Shown here in pieces: positions 25,104 to 33,401 of a stretch of DNA of 46,307 bases (its first letter is position 1; every line of letters begins with the position of its first letter). Under the pieces are notes generated by a model. It was not told the origin of the DNA, made no database searches, and worked only from the letters and a program-made list of their open reading frames with translations. This DNA is from Planctomycetota bacterium (lineage in GTDB: Bacteria; Planctomycetota; Planctomycetia; Gemmatales; Gemmataceae): positions 1 through 46,307 of the forward strand of contig JACOUH010000025.1 of assembly GCA_016177925.1 (NCBI GenBank), given 5' to 3'. A program made the position numbers and the translations under genes.

Positions 25104-26486
25104 GTGCCAATCTCCCCCCACAGTAAGTCTACCATGCCGCCGCCGTCCGAGAACGGCCGATCGCGTTTCGCCGCGAACCTCGCGGCGCTGATGTCCGACA
25201 CCGCCTCCCCCTCCCCGGAGATAAATACCGTAGGCGGGGTTCAGGCCCCCTCAACGAACGGGCACGCCGGTTCTAGCCGGGTTAGCCGGGATAGCAAGGA
25301 TAGGCGGGTTCTGGGGGATGGGCGGGCGGACTACGGGTTGCTCGCCGGGGTCTACGCCTACCTCGTCGACTACATCGTCCTGCCCGAGCCCGCGCTGCTC
25401 GTGGTAGCGGCGTGGGTGATGGCTTCCTACCTGGCGGACCTGTGGGACCGCTTCCCACACCTGGCGATCACTTCCCCGGAGGGACGGTGCGGTAAGACCC
25501 GCGTCCTCGAACTCCTCAAGCAGGTTGGACTGAAGGCGAAGTTTGCCGTCAGTGTCTCACCCGCCGCGCTGTACCGGACCATCAAGAACGAAAGGCCGAC
25601 GCTGCTGTTGGACGAGGCGCAATCCTTGAACCGGCGCGATTCCGAGTCCTCCAATGTGCTCTACGAGATATTTTGCAGCGGCATCAGTAAGGACGCATCC
25701 GTGAGCCGCTGCGTCGGCCCGAACCACGAGCCGACCGACTTCCCAGTGTACTGCCCCAAGGTCGTCGCCCTGATCGGCAAGCTACAGGGAGTGCTCCCCG
25801 ACCGCTGCTTACCGATCCTGCTGCGGCGGAAGACGAAGGAGGAGCACACGAAGAAGTGCCGTATGCGCGAAGTCGAGAAGCAGGGTACGGACCTGGCTTG
25901 TGAGCTGGTGGTGTGGTCCGCCGAGGAGAGCGCGCAGGGCAAGGTCCGGGGGATTTATGACTCCCTCGATTCCTTCGACATCGACAACGACCGCATGGCC
26001 GAGTTACTGCTGCCCCTCCAGGCTGTCCTCATCGCGGAGTTCGGTGAGGACGAGAAGGACAACTACCCGCTGTGGGTGCTGCACCAGTACGCGCAGGGGT
26101 TAGAGGAGCAGGAGCGCCAGTTGGAGCGGCTGTCCCCTGGGGTCAAGCTGCTGACGGCATGTAGGGAGTTGCTCCTGCCTAACGTTGATTTCATGCCTAC
26201 CTGGTTCCTCATCAAGCAACTGCTCGCACGGGAGGAGGAAGGGTGGGCGCGCTTCAATGATGGCTTCCCTATCACCTCGGAGAAGGTGGCCCAACTGCTA
26301 TCCGAGTACGACATCCACCCAGGGCGGGAGAAGACGCAGAAGCTTGGTCGCGGCTACCACCGTGCCCACTTCCTCGACGCCTGGGAACGCTACCTGCCGC
26401 CCCTCCCACCGTACCCCGAAAACCCGGCTATCCCGCCTAACCCGCCTAACCCGGCTAGTCCTTTCGGGAATGGGGGTGCCGCATGA
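25104..26486 (+). CDS. DUF3631 P-loop ATPase of the island replication module
   Basis: This 460-residue protein is of the type found in phage-like and plasmid-like elements. Walker A is [10 protein letters not shown] (about residue 122), Walker B is [11 protein letters not shown], and an arginine-rich segment [14 protein letters not shown] follows. The C-terminal DUF3631 part runs [19 protein letters not shown] to [16 protein letters not shown]. The role is probably helicase-like or replication initiation, paired with the CHC2 protein whose start overlaps its stop (ATGA). The start is GTG 25104 with AAGGAGG 6 nt upstream. The tail is low-complexity ([14 protein letters not shown]), encoded by near-tandem 9-mers whose inverse occurs near the gene's start. 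Confidence 0.8.
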   Translation: MPISPHSKSTMPPPSENGRSRFAANLAALMSDTASPSPEINTVGGVQAPSTNGHAGSSRVSRDSKDRRVLGDGRADYGLLAGVYAYLVDYIVLPEPALLVVAAWVMASYLADLWDRFPHLAITSPEGRCGKTRVLELLKQVGLKAKFAVSVSPAALYRTIKNERPTLLLDEAQSLNRRDSESSNVLYEIFCSGISKDASVSRCVGPNHEPTDFPVYCPKVVALIGKLQGVLPDRCLPILLRRKTKEEHTKKCRMREVEKQGTDLACELVVWSAEESAQGKVRGIYDSLDSFDIDNDRMAELLLPLQAVLIAEFGEDEKDNYPLWVLHQYAQGLEEQERQLERLSPGVKLLTACRELLLPNVDFMPTWFLIKQLLAREEEGWARFNDGFPITSEKVAQLLSEYDIHPGREKTQKLGRGYHRAHFLDAWERYLPPLPPYPENPAIPPNPPNPASPFGNGGAA

Positions 26487-27130
26487 CCTTCCTCCAATAC
26501 GTCGCCGAGCGGCTGCTCGGACCGCCGGCCCGGAAGGGCGGTAGCGCGGGGGAGTCGTACTGGTGCTGCCCATTCCACGCCGACACCTCGCCGTCGTTCC
26601 ACACCATGCCCAGCAAGGTCGACTTCAAGGACCGCTACCGCTGCTTCGGTTGTGGGGCGCAGGGCGACGAGCCGGACCTGATGCGAGGGTTGATGCCGCC
26701 GGAGACCTGGCCACAGCGGCGGCAACGCCTCGACCAGTGGCGGCAGGAGTACGAGCGGGAGGTTGAGGCCGCGCGAACTGCGCCGACTGGTGGCGCCGCG
26801 AAGGTATTTATTGCCGAGGAGACGGGGAGGTTGCAGGACCATCCGCTTGCGGTGGCGGCAGCGTGGGCCGACCTGACGGAGATCGAAAGGAATGCGCTCC
26901 TTGCCGCTCGGGTGGTGATGAACGGCCTCCGTCATGCCGTGTCGTTTGAGGCGTTGGCGCAGTATTGCTGCGACTTCGTGCAATGGACGGTGAGGGACTA
27001 CCATCGACATTTCCAGGAATGCACCGATGCCGAATGCGAGGTCGCTATCTGTCGGGCGGCGCGTGCCGTAAACACGAACCAACCCCGGACCCGAAGCCGA
27101 CGTGGACGGCTCGTTGCCTGCCGTTGGTGA
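26483..27130 (+). CDS. CHC2 zinc-finger (DnaG-like) protein
   Basis: This 215-residue protein has an N-terminal primase-type zinc finger: [13 protein letters not shown] followed by [16 protein letters not shown] (Cys, His, Cys, Cys ligands). No TOPRIM catalytic domain is present, so it is a truncated or regulatory primase-like protein. The rest is helical ([32 protein letters not shown]). It overlaps the DUF3631 gene by 4 bp, and the two make a compact replication module. The last about 20 residues are basic and of unclear origin. Confidence 0.8.
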   Translation: MTFLQYVAERLLGPPARKGGSAGESYWCCPFHADTSPSFHTMPSKVDFKDRYRCFGCGAQGDEPDLMRGLMPPETWPQRRQRLDQWRQEYEREVEAARTAPTGGAAKVFIAEETGRLQDHPLAVAAAWADLTEIERNALLAARVVMNGLRHAVSFEALAQYCCDFVQWTVRDYHRHFQECTDAECEVAICRAARAVNTNQPRTRSRRGRLVACRW

Positions 27131-27390
27131 GGGGGTGATCGCGACCACACCCGATGGGCCGGGCCGTCAGGGACGAGTACCGTAAGGCGACAACGTACCC
27201 GTTCACGCGTCGAGGGTGCCAAAGGGACAGAGCGGGGCCGGCGGTGAAGGTGCTTCCCACCTACTTCGGTCGATGTGACCGGAGAGCGCAACATCGCGAG
27301 CCAGATTGCATTCGGTGGGGCGGACCAGAGCGCGCAAAGTGTCCAGGTCGAGCCATGTCGCTGTCCGCCACGTCCGCCATAACTGGACCG

Positions 27391-28860
27391 TCACTTCGCG
27401 CCTGCCTCGACCTCTTGGATCAGTTTTTCCACGGCGTTGTCAATGATCTTCGCGCGGGCGCCGCCGAGCCACTTGTGACGGATCACGCCTTTGTGGTCGA
27501 TGAGGTAAATCGTCGGGGTGCCGGCCAGGTTCCATTTCTTGGCGATGGCACCCCATCCCTCGCTCGTGCGCGGGTCGGTGAACGACCGCCAGGTAAGGTT
27601 CTCCTTCTCCACGACCTTCTTGAGGGCTGCGGGGTTCGGTTCACTGACGTTGACGCCGATGACAGCGAAGGGCTTGTCGGCGAGCTGCTTGACGAGCGAC
27701 CGCTCGTGAGGCCACATGGACCGTCAGGTGGGTCAGTATTGGTGCCAGAAGTCGAGCAGCACCACCTTGCCGCGGTAGTCGCTCAGCTTGAACTTGTTGC
27801 CGTCCTGATCCTGGCCCTCGATCTTGGGGGCCACCTTGCCGACGGCCAGGTGAAGGATATCGTCCAGCTCCAACCGGGCCTTGTTCCCAACCGTACCGCC
27901 GGCCGCCAACTTCACATCGCCGAACTGGTCGGACGCCCGGCGGAGCAGTTTCTCGCTCTCCGTTGGGACCCGGGAAGCAGTTGCCTCGCCAGCGGTGGGC
28001 GTCATTTCCAGCCGCCGCTTCAGCACCAGGGCGAGCGTCAGGCTGGCCACGCCTTGCACCTCGCGACGCGAATCCTTCTCCAGGAGGGTCCGGAAGAGGG
28101 TTTCGCTCACTGCGTTGGTGGAGTAGCTGAGCGCCTGGCACAGCTGGGCGATGCGGTCCGGCTTCGTCCGGCCCAGGTAGTTCTCCGCAAACCGCTTGGC
28201 GTAGCGCTTCCCCTGCGCGGCCAGGGTCGCCGGGTCCGCCTTCAGCCTCTCGACGCCCTCCCGGCCGTAGTACCTGGCATAGCCACTGCCGGCTTCCGGG
28301 TTATCATGCAACTGCTTGGCGATCTCTAACCGCCAGCCGTATTGTTGCACCAGTGCCAAGCAGGCTTCCGCCTGCACGTCCTTGCTAGGGTTCTTGTCCA
28401 GGATGGCCGTCAGGAGGATCTCCGTTTCCTCGTCGTACCCGTTGGCGAAGGTTTGGCACATGGGGCCGAGCTTCTCACTTCGCGCGTGGTCCCGGCTCAA
28501 GATCGCCACGGCTTTCGCCCGCGCCGGGATACGGGCGGGGGAGCGAACGCAGTTGACAACAATCCATGTCAGGGCATCGAACGCCACCGGGTCCCGGGGA
28601 TATTTCTCGGCCAGCGCGAGGAATCTCGGCGCCAGCTTCTCCGGTTTTGGGTATACCTCGTCGTCGACCTTCAGGCGTTCCTCGTAGGTCTTGGCCTTTC
28701 CGAGAGCTTCCGAGTAGGATTGCATGGCGTCCTGGTATACCTTGACCAGCGCCTGATACTGCTTCGCCGGCGCGGCAGGCTCCTTGGTCGGCTGTCCTGC
28801 CGCCGCCAGCGCTGGCACGGCCAGCGCCAGGATCAAGAGACCCCTTGCGATGCGATACAT
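27391..28860 (-). CDS. Secreted thioredoxin-like (TlpA/redoxin) protein, putative double selenoprotein with UxxU active site
   Basis: The minus-strand frame from ATG 28860 has 490 codons. Its only interruptions are TGA codons 376 (27735-27733) and 379 (27726-27724). Read through, the active-site segment is LLDFWHQY-U-PT-U-RSMWPHE, aligned position for position with FWxxWCxxCR of thioredoxin folds: both TGAs replace the two catalytic cysteines. The protein has a signal peptide (MYRIARGLLILALAVPALAA), a helical domain (about 30-340), and the redoxin domain (about 345-489) with VAPKIEGQDQDGNKFKLSDY, RGKVVLLDFW and the cis-Pro GTPTIYLID. A GGUC-loop stem follows the TGAs at 27707-27692. A ribosome site GAGGG precedes the start. 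The reading as selenocysteine is inference; a double-nonsense pseudogene is the alternative, but both stops falling exactly on CxxC argues against it. Confidence 0.8.
27692..27707 (-). promoter_or_regulatory. Putative bacterial SECIS stem-loop
   Basis: On the mRNA strand a perfect 6-bp stem ACGAGC/GCUCGU closes the loop GGUC. The loop starts 22 nt after the second UGA and 31 nt after the first. E. coli fdhF SECIS, as I recall it, presents GGUC in its loop about 18 nt after its UGA; accepted bSECIS spacings are roughly 16-37 nt. A single element could therefore serve both codons. A weaker hairpin GGUC-CAUGU-GGCC lies between the second UGA and this stem. Confidence 0.6.
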
Positions 28861-29138
28861 GATATGCCCTCACAACCAGGGAAACGGTGGCAAGACCCAT
28901 AAGCGAGAGTCGTCACGGTTTATCTTATGCGTCGGACGGACGGACGGACAGTCGCGTTGCGCGCTGCGGTCACATCGACATGCGCGCGCAAGCCGAAATG
29001 CCCAGCGCGCGTCGGGCCGACACACCGCCTTCTGCGGTTGGCGCGCCCTAAACGGCTGTCACCCTCGGCCCGTGAACGCGCACGCGACAACGAAAAGGGG
29101 CGGGATGGCTCCCCGTGCCCCGGCCGCTTTCCCGCCGG

Positions 29139-29350
29139 GAACGCGCCATCCGTCCTCTCGCCGTGGGGCGATCGAACTGGCTGCAAGTAGGTGGTGACGG
29201 CGGCTTGAAGACCGCCGCGGTGCTCTTGAGCGTGTGCGGCAGCGCGGCGCGGCACCGCCTCAACCCGTGGTCGTACATCGGCGACGTGCTCGATCAACTC
29301 GCCGCATGTTCCGCCGATGCCGACGTGAGCGACCTTCTCCCCAACCACTC
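29139..29350 (+). pseudogene. IS66-type transposase C-terminal fragment
   Basis: This plus-strand fragment encodes ERAIRPLAVGRSNWL, GGLKTAAVLLSVCGSAARHR, LNPWSYIGDVLDQLAA and DADVSDLLPN. These match the end of IS66-family transposases (the ERAIRP end of the catalytic domain and the IS66 C-terminal element). Nothing of the upstream catalytic core was recognised. It lies between the selenoprotein-like gene and the VOC gene, marking past transposition in the island. Confidence 0.75.
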
Positions 29351-29375
29351 CGTCTCGGTCATCGGTTACCTCCGC

Positions 29376-29741
29376 TCACTTCGGCTCCCACAACTCGAAG
29401 CGGTTGCCTTCGGGGTCGCTCGCCCAGCCGAAGCGGCCATAGTCGTAGTCCTCGACTTTCTCCTCGACCTTCGCGCCGGCTGCCCGGAGCTGCGCCAGCA
29501 TGGCGTCGAGGTTCTTCACGCGGTAGTTCACCATGAACGTCGCCGGGCCGGGGCCGAAGTAATCCGTGTCGGCGGGAAATGTTGACCAGACGGTCATCTC
29601 GCCCGCGCCGGCCGATGTCATCATCCCGTGAGTCTGCCCTGACTCGACAAGGATGCCGAGGTGCTCGCGATACCAGTCCGCCAGCGCCTTCGGGTCGCGG
29701 GCCTTCAGGAACACGCCGCCGATACCCAGAACCTTCTCCAT
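29376..29741 (-). CDS. VOC (glyoxalase/bleomycin-resistance-like) family protein
   Basis: This 121-residue protein is one VOC domain: MEKVLGIGGVFLKARDPKAL, ADWYREHLGI, FMVNYRVKNLDAMLAQLRAAGAKV as the second repeat, and the C-terminal GRFGWASDPEGNRFELWEP with the Glu metal ligand. VOC proteins of this size dimerise to form metal sites for isomerase, lyase or drug-binding roles; the substrate is not readable. ATG 29741 has AAAGGAG about 7 nt upstream. Imperfect 29-bp direct repeats flank it (29115-29143 and 29952-29980). Confidence 0.85.
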   Translation of the reverse strand: MEKVLGIGGVFLKARDPKALADWYREHLGILVESGQTHGMMTSAGAGEMTVWSTFPADTDYFGPGPATFMVNYRVKNLDAMLAQLRAAGAKVEEKVEDYDYGRFGWASDPEGNRFELWEPK

Positions 29742-30073
29742 CAGACGCTCCTTTCCAGGGATGGTTCCCCGTCCATGAACAGCCGATTGTTTGTTTCCGG
29801 CGAAGATGGAGAGGGTAAGCAGAACGGCTCGGCGAGTCGAGGTCAGCAGGTGGCGATTTGACAGCGCCAACGGGGTGCGCTACTCCTGTCGGGCCTGCTC
29901 TCGCTCCCGTTGGTTGCGGGGGCAGGTAGTCAACCAACGGAAAGGATTCCGGTGCCCCAACCGCTTTCCTGCCGGGAGCGGCGATTGTTCCCCTACGGGT
30001 GCGCGTGTGGCGGCCGTGCCGGCTGGGATAATGCAGGTGACGGGCAGAACCGTTTAATCGGCAGGAAAACGGC

Positions 30074-30412
30074 ATGAGCGACCGCAACACGAACGGCACG
30101 TTCGCCCCCGGCAACCCGGGCGGGCCTGGGCGCCCCCGCCGGGGCGTGGAGCGGCAATACCTGGCGGCCTTCGCCGAGGCCGTCTCCCCCTCCGACTGGC
30201 GGGCGATCATCGGGAAAGCCGTCGCCGACGCCAAGGCCGGCAACCCGAAGGCCCGGGAGTGGCTGTCGAAATACCTGCTGGGGGACGAGCCGCTCGCCCT
30301 GGTCGAGCTGGCCGAAGAACTGCAAAGGCTCAAGTCCGAGCTGGGGGTGGGCGATGAAACCGGCTGCGATCCGGCGCGAACTGGCGAACCTACGGCAAAC
30401 GGCAGAGGCTGA
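30074..30412 (+). CDS. Phage-like small protein (DUF5681-like N-terminus)
   Basis: This 112-residue protein begins NTNGTFAPGNPGGPGRPRRG, the basic Gly/Pro motif of DUF5681-type proteins found near phage terminase genes. A helical region (RQYLAAFAEAVSPSDWRAII through REWLSKYLLGDEPLALVEL) follows. It may be a small-terminase-like or DNA-binding protein. No large terminase, portal or capsid gene is present, so this is a leftover or repurposed component. It overlaps the next gene by 59 bp in another frame. Confidence 0.6.
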   Translation: MSDRNTNGTFAPGNPGGPGRPRRGVERQYLAAFAEAVSPSDWRAIIGKAVADAKAGNPKAREWLSKYLLGDEPLALVELAEELQRLKSELGVGDETGCDPARTGEPTANGRG

Positions 30413-31163
30413 CGGGGCGCTCCCGCTGGCCCTGCCCCCGGCCGACGACGCCGCCGAGCTGGCCCGCGAGCTGGCCGGGGCGTTCGGCCGGGTGGTGAAG
30501 GACTACCGGGAGTTCTTCGAGCTGTCCCCCGAGGAGGCGCGGGCGCGGGCTTGCGAGGGCGGCGAGGCGCAGCCCGACCGACTCGACCGCATCCTGACCG
30601 GCCCGCCCGATCAGGTGAGTTGGTTCGACCTCGACACCCTCGGCCGGCACGACCCAGAGAAGGCGCGGGAGCGCTGGCAGCAGGTCAAGCGGGCGGCCCG
30701 CCTGGAGGTGCGCGACGGGCACCGCGCCGCCCGTGCCCTGGAGGGGTCCGACGCCCGGACCGGAGGGGGCTGCTGGGAGCGGGCGCGCTTCCTGGCCGTG
30801 CGCGCCGAGCTGGCCGACGCCTGGCGGCCCCGCGACGCGCTGGAGCAGCAGTTGATTGACCAGCTAGCGCAGTGGCAGACCCTGCTGTGGCAGTGGCAGG
30901 AGACGGTGAGGGGCTACATGCAGCTGGCCTCGCTGGGGGTCAAGCAGGCCCTGCGGGAGGGCGGTCCCGGCGACCTGCCGCGGGTGTCGCTCGCCGAGGC
31001 CCTGGACCAGGCCGAGGCGATGGTCGAGCGCTGCCACCGGCTCTACCTGCGGACGCTCGGGGCGCTCCAGGATCTGCGTCGCCGGGCGCCGGTCGTCGTG
31101 CGCCGGGCGGGCCAGGTCAACATCGGCCAGCAGCAGGTCAACGTCGCGGCGGGAGGAAGTTGA
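30354..31163 (+). CDS. Hypothetical helical protein, partner of the DUF5681-like gene
   Basis: This 269-residue, mostly helical, highly charged protein has AAELARELAGAFGRVVKDYR, a Trp-rich coil QLIDQLAQWQTLLWQWQETV and a basic end RRRAPVVVRRAGQVNIGQQQ that closes with VNVAAGGS. The C-terminal RxGQVNIGQQQVN tail is a pattern I associate with planctomycete phage-like loci, with unknown role. It starts inside the upstream gene, so the two are co-translated. No enzymatic motif is seen. Confidence 0.65.
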   Translation: MKPAAIRRELANLRQTAEADGALPLALPPADDAAELARELAGAFGRVVKDYREFFELSPEEARARACEGGEAQPDRLDRILTGPPDQVSWFDLDTLGRHDPEKARERWQQVKRAARLEVRDGHRAARALEGSDARTGGGCWERARFLAVRAELADAWRPRDALEQQLIDQLAQWQTLLWQWQETVRGYMQLASLGVKQALREGGPGDLPRVSLAEALDQAEAMVERCHRLYLRTLGALQDLRRRAPVVVRRAGQVNIGQQQVNVAAGGS

Positions 31164-31194
31164 CCGGCTCCTTCCCGGACTGATCGCGGCTGGA

Positions 31195-31635
31195 TCAATC
31201 CTTCTTGGCCTTGTCCGGGATCACGATGTCCTTGACGTCGTGCGGGTGCAAGACGATGGCCAACACCCGCGTTTTGTTCTTGCCGCTGGGGTTCTTCGAG
31301 ACGCGGTGCAGGCATCCGGTCGGCTCATAAAACGTGTCCCCGACCTTGAGCGTCTTGGCGGGCATGTCGTCGATGGCCCATTCGTACTCACCCTCCAGGA
31401 CGTAGCCGAACACCGGGCCGGGGTGGCGGTGCGGTGCGCTGGCCTGACCGGGCTCCAGGGTTACCTCGACGGTTGTCGCCTTGGCCTTCTTCCCGTCCAG
31501 TTTCTCGGCGATGTCCTTTTGGGAGAGGATCTTCACCCTGGGCTTCTCGGCGCTGTGGTCGTCGTGGCGCGCCAGTGTAAGCTCGCCGACCCCAACGGCG
31601 GCGCAGCCGGCGATTGCGAGGATGGCACGATACAT
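31195..31635 (-). CDS. Secreted cupin-domain protein
   Basis: This 146-residue protein has a likely signal peptide (MYRAILAIAGCAAVGVGELT) and one cupin barrel. Motif 1 is APHRHPGPVFGYVLEGEYEW, with His, His and Glu as metal ligands; motif 2 is GDTFYEPTGCLHRVSKNP with the final His. The metal site is intact, so it may be a small periplasmic metalloprotein with enzyme or sensor function. The start at 31635 has CAGGAG 8 nt upstream. Its partners are not obvious; it lies between the phage-like pair and the SIR2 gene. Confidence 0.85.
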   Translation of the reverse strand: MYRAILAIAGCAAVGVGELTLARHDDHSAEKPRVKILSQKDIAEKLDGKKAKATTVEVTLEPGQASAPHRHPGPVFGYVLEGEYEWAIDDMPAKTLKVGDTFYEPTGCLHRVSKNPSGKNKTRVLAIVLHPHDVKDIVIPDKAKKD

Positions 31636-31820
31636 CCCTGACTCCTGCGAGAGTTGCGGTTCAGCCCCATTCCGATGCGATTGTACGCCCGATAGCCGGT
31701 GTCGACGGCCCTTCGGAGGAGTGTACCAGGCCGAATGTCACCGCACCAGAATGGCCACAATCCCCTCGCTCGCCCCCTATGTTCTTCCACCGTTGCTTCC
31801 CTTGGGTCGGCACCGTGGGT

Positions 31821-33332
31821 TTATTTTCGTGCGGCCCAGTCATCGCCCAGTCGGGCAAGTAGCCCCCGGACTTCCTCCCAGGCGGCGCCCTGGCGGTCCT
31901 GCTTCGGGAGATCACGGGTGAACTCCGACAAGTTGCGCAGCCGGTCCCGAAGGGCGATCTCGGTTTCCGTCAGCGTGGCCTCATATTTCTGGTCGAACAG
32001 GTGCCCGCCTGTCACCGCCGTCATGCCGGCTAGGCGGTCCAGGAACACCTCCAGCAGCCGGGCGGAGCCGGGCAACCCGCCCAACTCGACCCAGTCCAGG
32101 TCCCGGTCCCAGACCTGTCGCAAGAGCCGGTTGCCCGCCACCGACAGGGACGTCCCGAACGGTTCCCGCTTCACCGCACGCCGGACCGCGTCCGCGATCC
32201 GGTGGAAGTTGTCGTCCACCAGCGAAAAGCCCACGAACAGCATGTGCCGGGTGATTAGCAGCCCTTGTACCAGACCGGCCAGGGCCGCCCGCGACGAGTC
32301 ATAGCGCAGGTAGTCTTCCCGCGTCAGTACGATGTCGGCCGGTTGACTGACGCAGCCGTGCAACTTCAGCAGCCACGGCCGGCTCCCGCTGGCCGCCTGG
32401 TAGGGCAGCACGTCCACCGGCCGACCCACGGCTGCGGAAGCCATCTCGAACAGCGTGTCGTAGTTGGTGGTGACCGCCTCCGTCGTGGGCAGGGTTGCCA
32501 GCAGGGCATGGACCACCGAGTAATGGGTTGCCCCGAGGCGATCAGCCACCGCCTGGCCCAGCGTGCAATCCTTGGGCAGGAGGGCCTTGACGACGCGGGC
32601 CTGGTCCAGCGCTCCCAGCGCCCTGAAGTCGGGGTCGCAAGCCAGGTCGGCCCCGGCCAGCTGCTCCAGCAGGCCGTTCCAGGAGGACAGCCCAGCTGCC
32701 TGGCTGACGCCTGCCCCCAGGAAGAGCACCAGCTCCCGGCGGCTGGCAAGGGCGGCCAGTCCATCCGCCTTTTCCCGCAGAGAATCGTCCAGTTCGGGCC
32801 AGGCCCGATCGCCCATCAGCCGGGAGCGCACGCCCTGCGCCGCGGCGTGCTGGACCGGCTCCTTCATGACTAGGGCCACGTCAACCGGGTGGGTGGCCGT
32901 GAACTCGTAGAGAGCGGGGAGAAGGTGGCGGACGATCTCGCCGGCCTGCCGGGCACCGCCTGCATGGCCGGCACCGACCACCGGCAGGGCCAGCAGTGGC
33001 AAGGCCCGGCGGTTCCGGGCCGACGTCTCCAGCGAGGCGAAGGCGACCTTCAGGAACTCGCGGGCGGGCTCGACGAAACTGCCCGGTGGGGCGGAGGGTG
33101 CGTTGGAGGTCTTGGTGAGCCAGGGGCGGGGGCCGCCGGAGTGCCGTGCCCCCCACGGCAGGACCCGCGGCCCGGACGGCTCCCAACGGTCCGGTATCCC
33201 TGGCGGGGCGTTCTCGGCCACGGCGTGTTTCCACAGGGAACCGGGCCAAGGGCGCCCGCCGCTCGGCACGAGGAAGGCATCGCAGGCGAGCTTGGTCAGG
33301 TCTCCGTGGATGAGGAAGACGTGTCCCGGCAT
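31821..33332 (-). CDS. Macro-like domain fused to a SIR2-family domain, candidate anti-phage effector
   Basis: This 503-residue protein has two domains. Residues 1-165 look like a macro (ADP-ribose-binding) fold: VFLIHGDLTKLACDAFLVPS at the start and LLALPVVGAGHAGGARQAGE near 113-132. Residues 199-400 are a SIR2-type NAD-binding domain: LVLFLGAGVSQAAG (GAGVS 206-210), TTNYDTLFE (288-296), KLHG with catalytic His325, then IVLTREDYLRY. SIR2 proteins with SLOG or macro sensor domains deplete NAD in Thoeris and related defence systems (established). The order here, macro-like first, is less common. The start at 33332 has GGGAGGA 6 nt upstream. It follows the nuclease-like gene on the same strand with 69 bp between, so they may form one operon. 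Confidence 0.8.
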   Translation of the reverse strand: MPGHVFLIHGDLTKLACDAFLVPSGGRPWPGSLWKHAVAENAPPGIPDRWEPSGPRVLPWGARHSGGPRPWLTKTSNAPSAPPGSFVEPAREFLKVAFASLETSARNRRALPLLALPVVGAGHAGGARQAGEIVRHLLPALYEFTATHPVDVALVMKEPVQHAAAQGVRSRLMGDRAWPELDDSLREKADGLAALASRRELVLFLGAGVSQAAGLSSWNGLLEQLAGADLACDPDFRALGALDQARVVKALLPKDCTLGQAVADRLGATHYSVVHALLATLPTTEAVTTNYDTLFEMASAAVGRPVDVLPYQAASGSRPWLLKLHGCVSQPADIVLTREDYLRYDSSRAALAGLVQGLLITRHMLFVGFSLVDDNFHRIADAVRRAVKREPFGTSLSVAGNRLLRQVWDRDLDWVELGGLPGSARLLEVFLDRLAGMTAVTGGHLFDQKYEATLTETEIALRDRLRNLSEFTRDLPKQDRQGAAWEEVRGLLARLGDDWAARK

Positions 33333-33401
33333 GGGTTCCTCCCGGTTGTTCACTACGTCGGAGATCGCATTCAGACATCGGCGAAGGCCACCAGCCTTCA
33401 G

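Noticed and set aside
27131..27390. Minus-strand peptide RTWRTATWLDLDTLRALVRP as a small protein
   Set aside because: No ribosome site, no recognised family and no continuation. Treated as noncoding spacer.
31195..31635. Cupin protein as part of the defence cluster
   Set aside because: It has a signal peptide and is a common metalloprotein type. The only link is adjacency, with 185 bp separating it from the SIR2 gene end.
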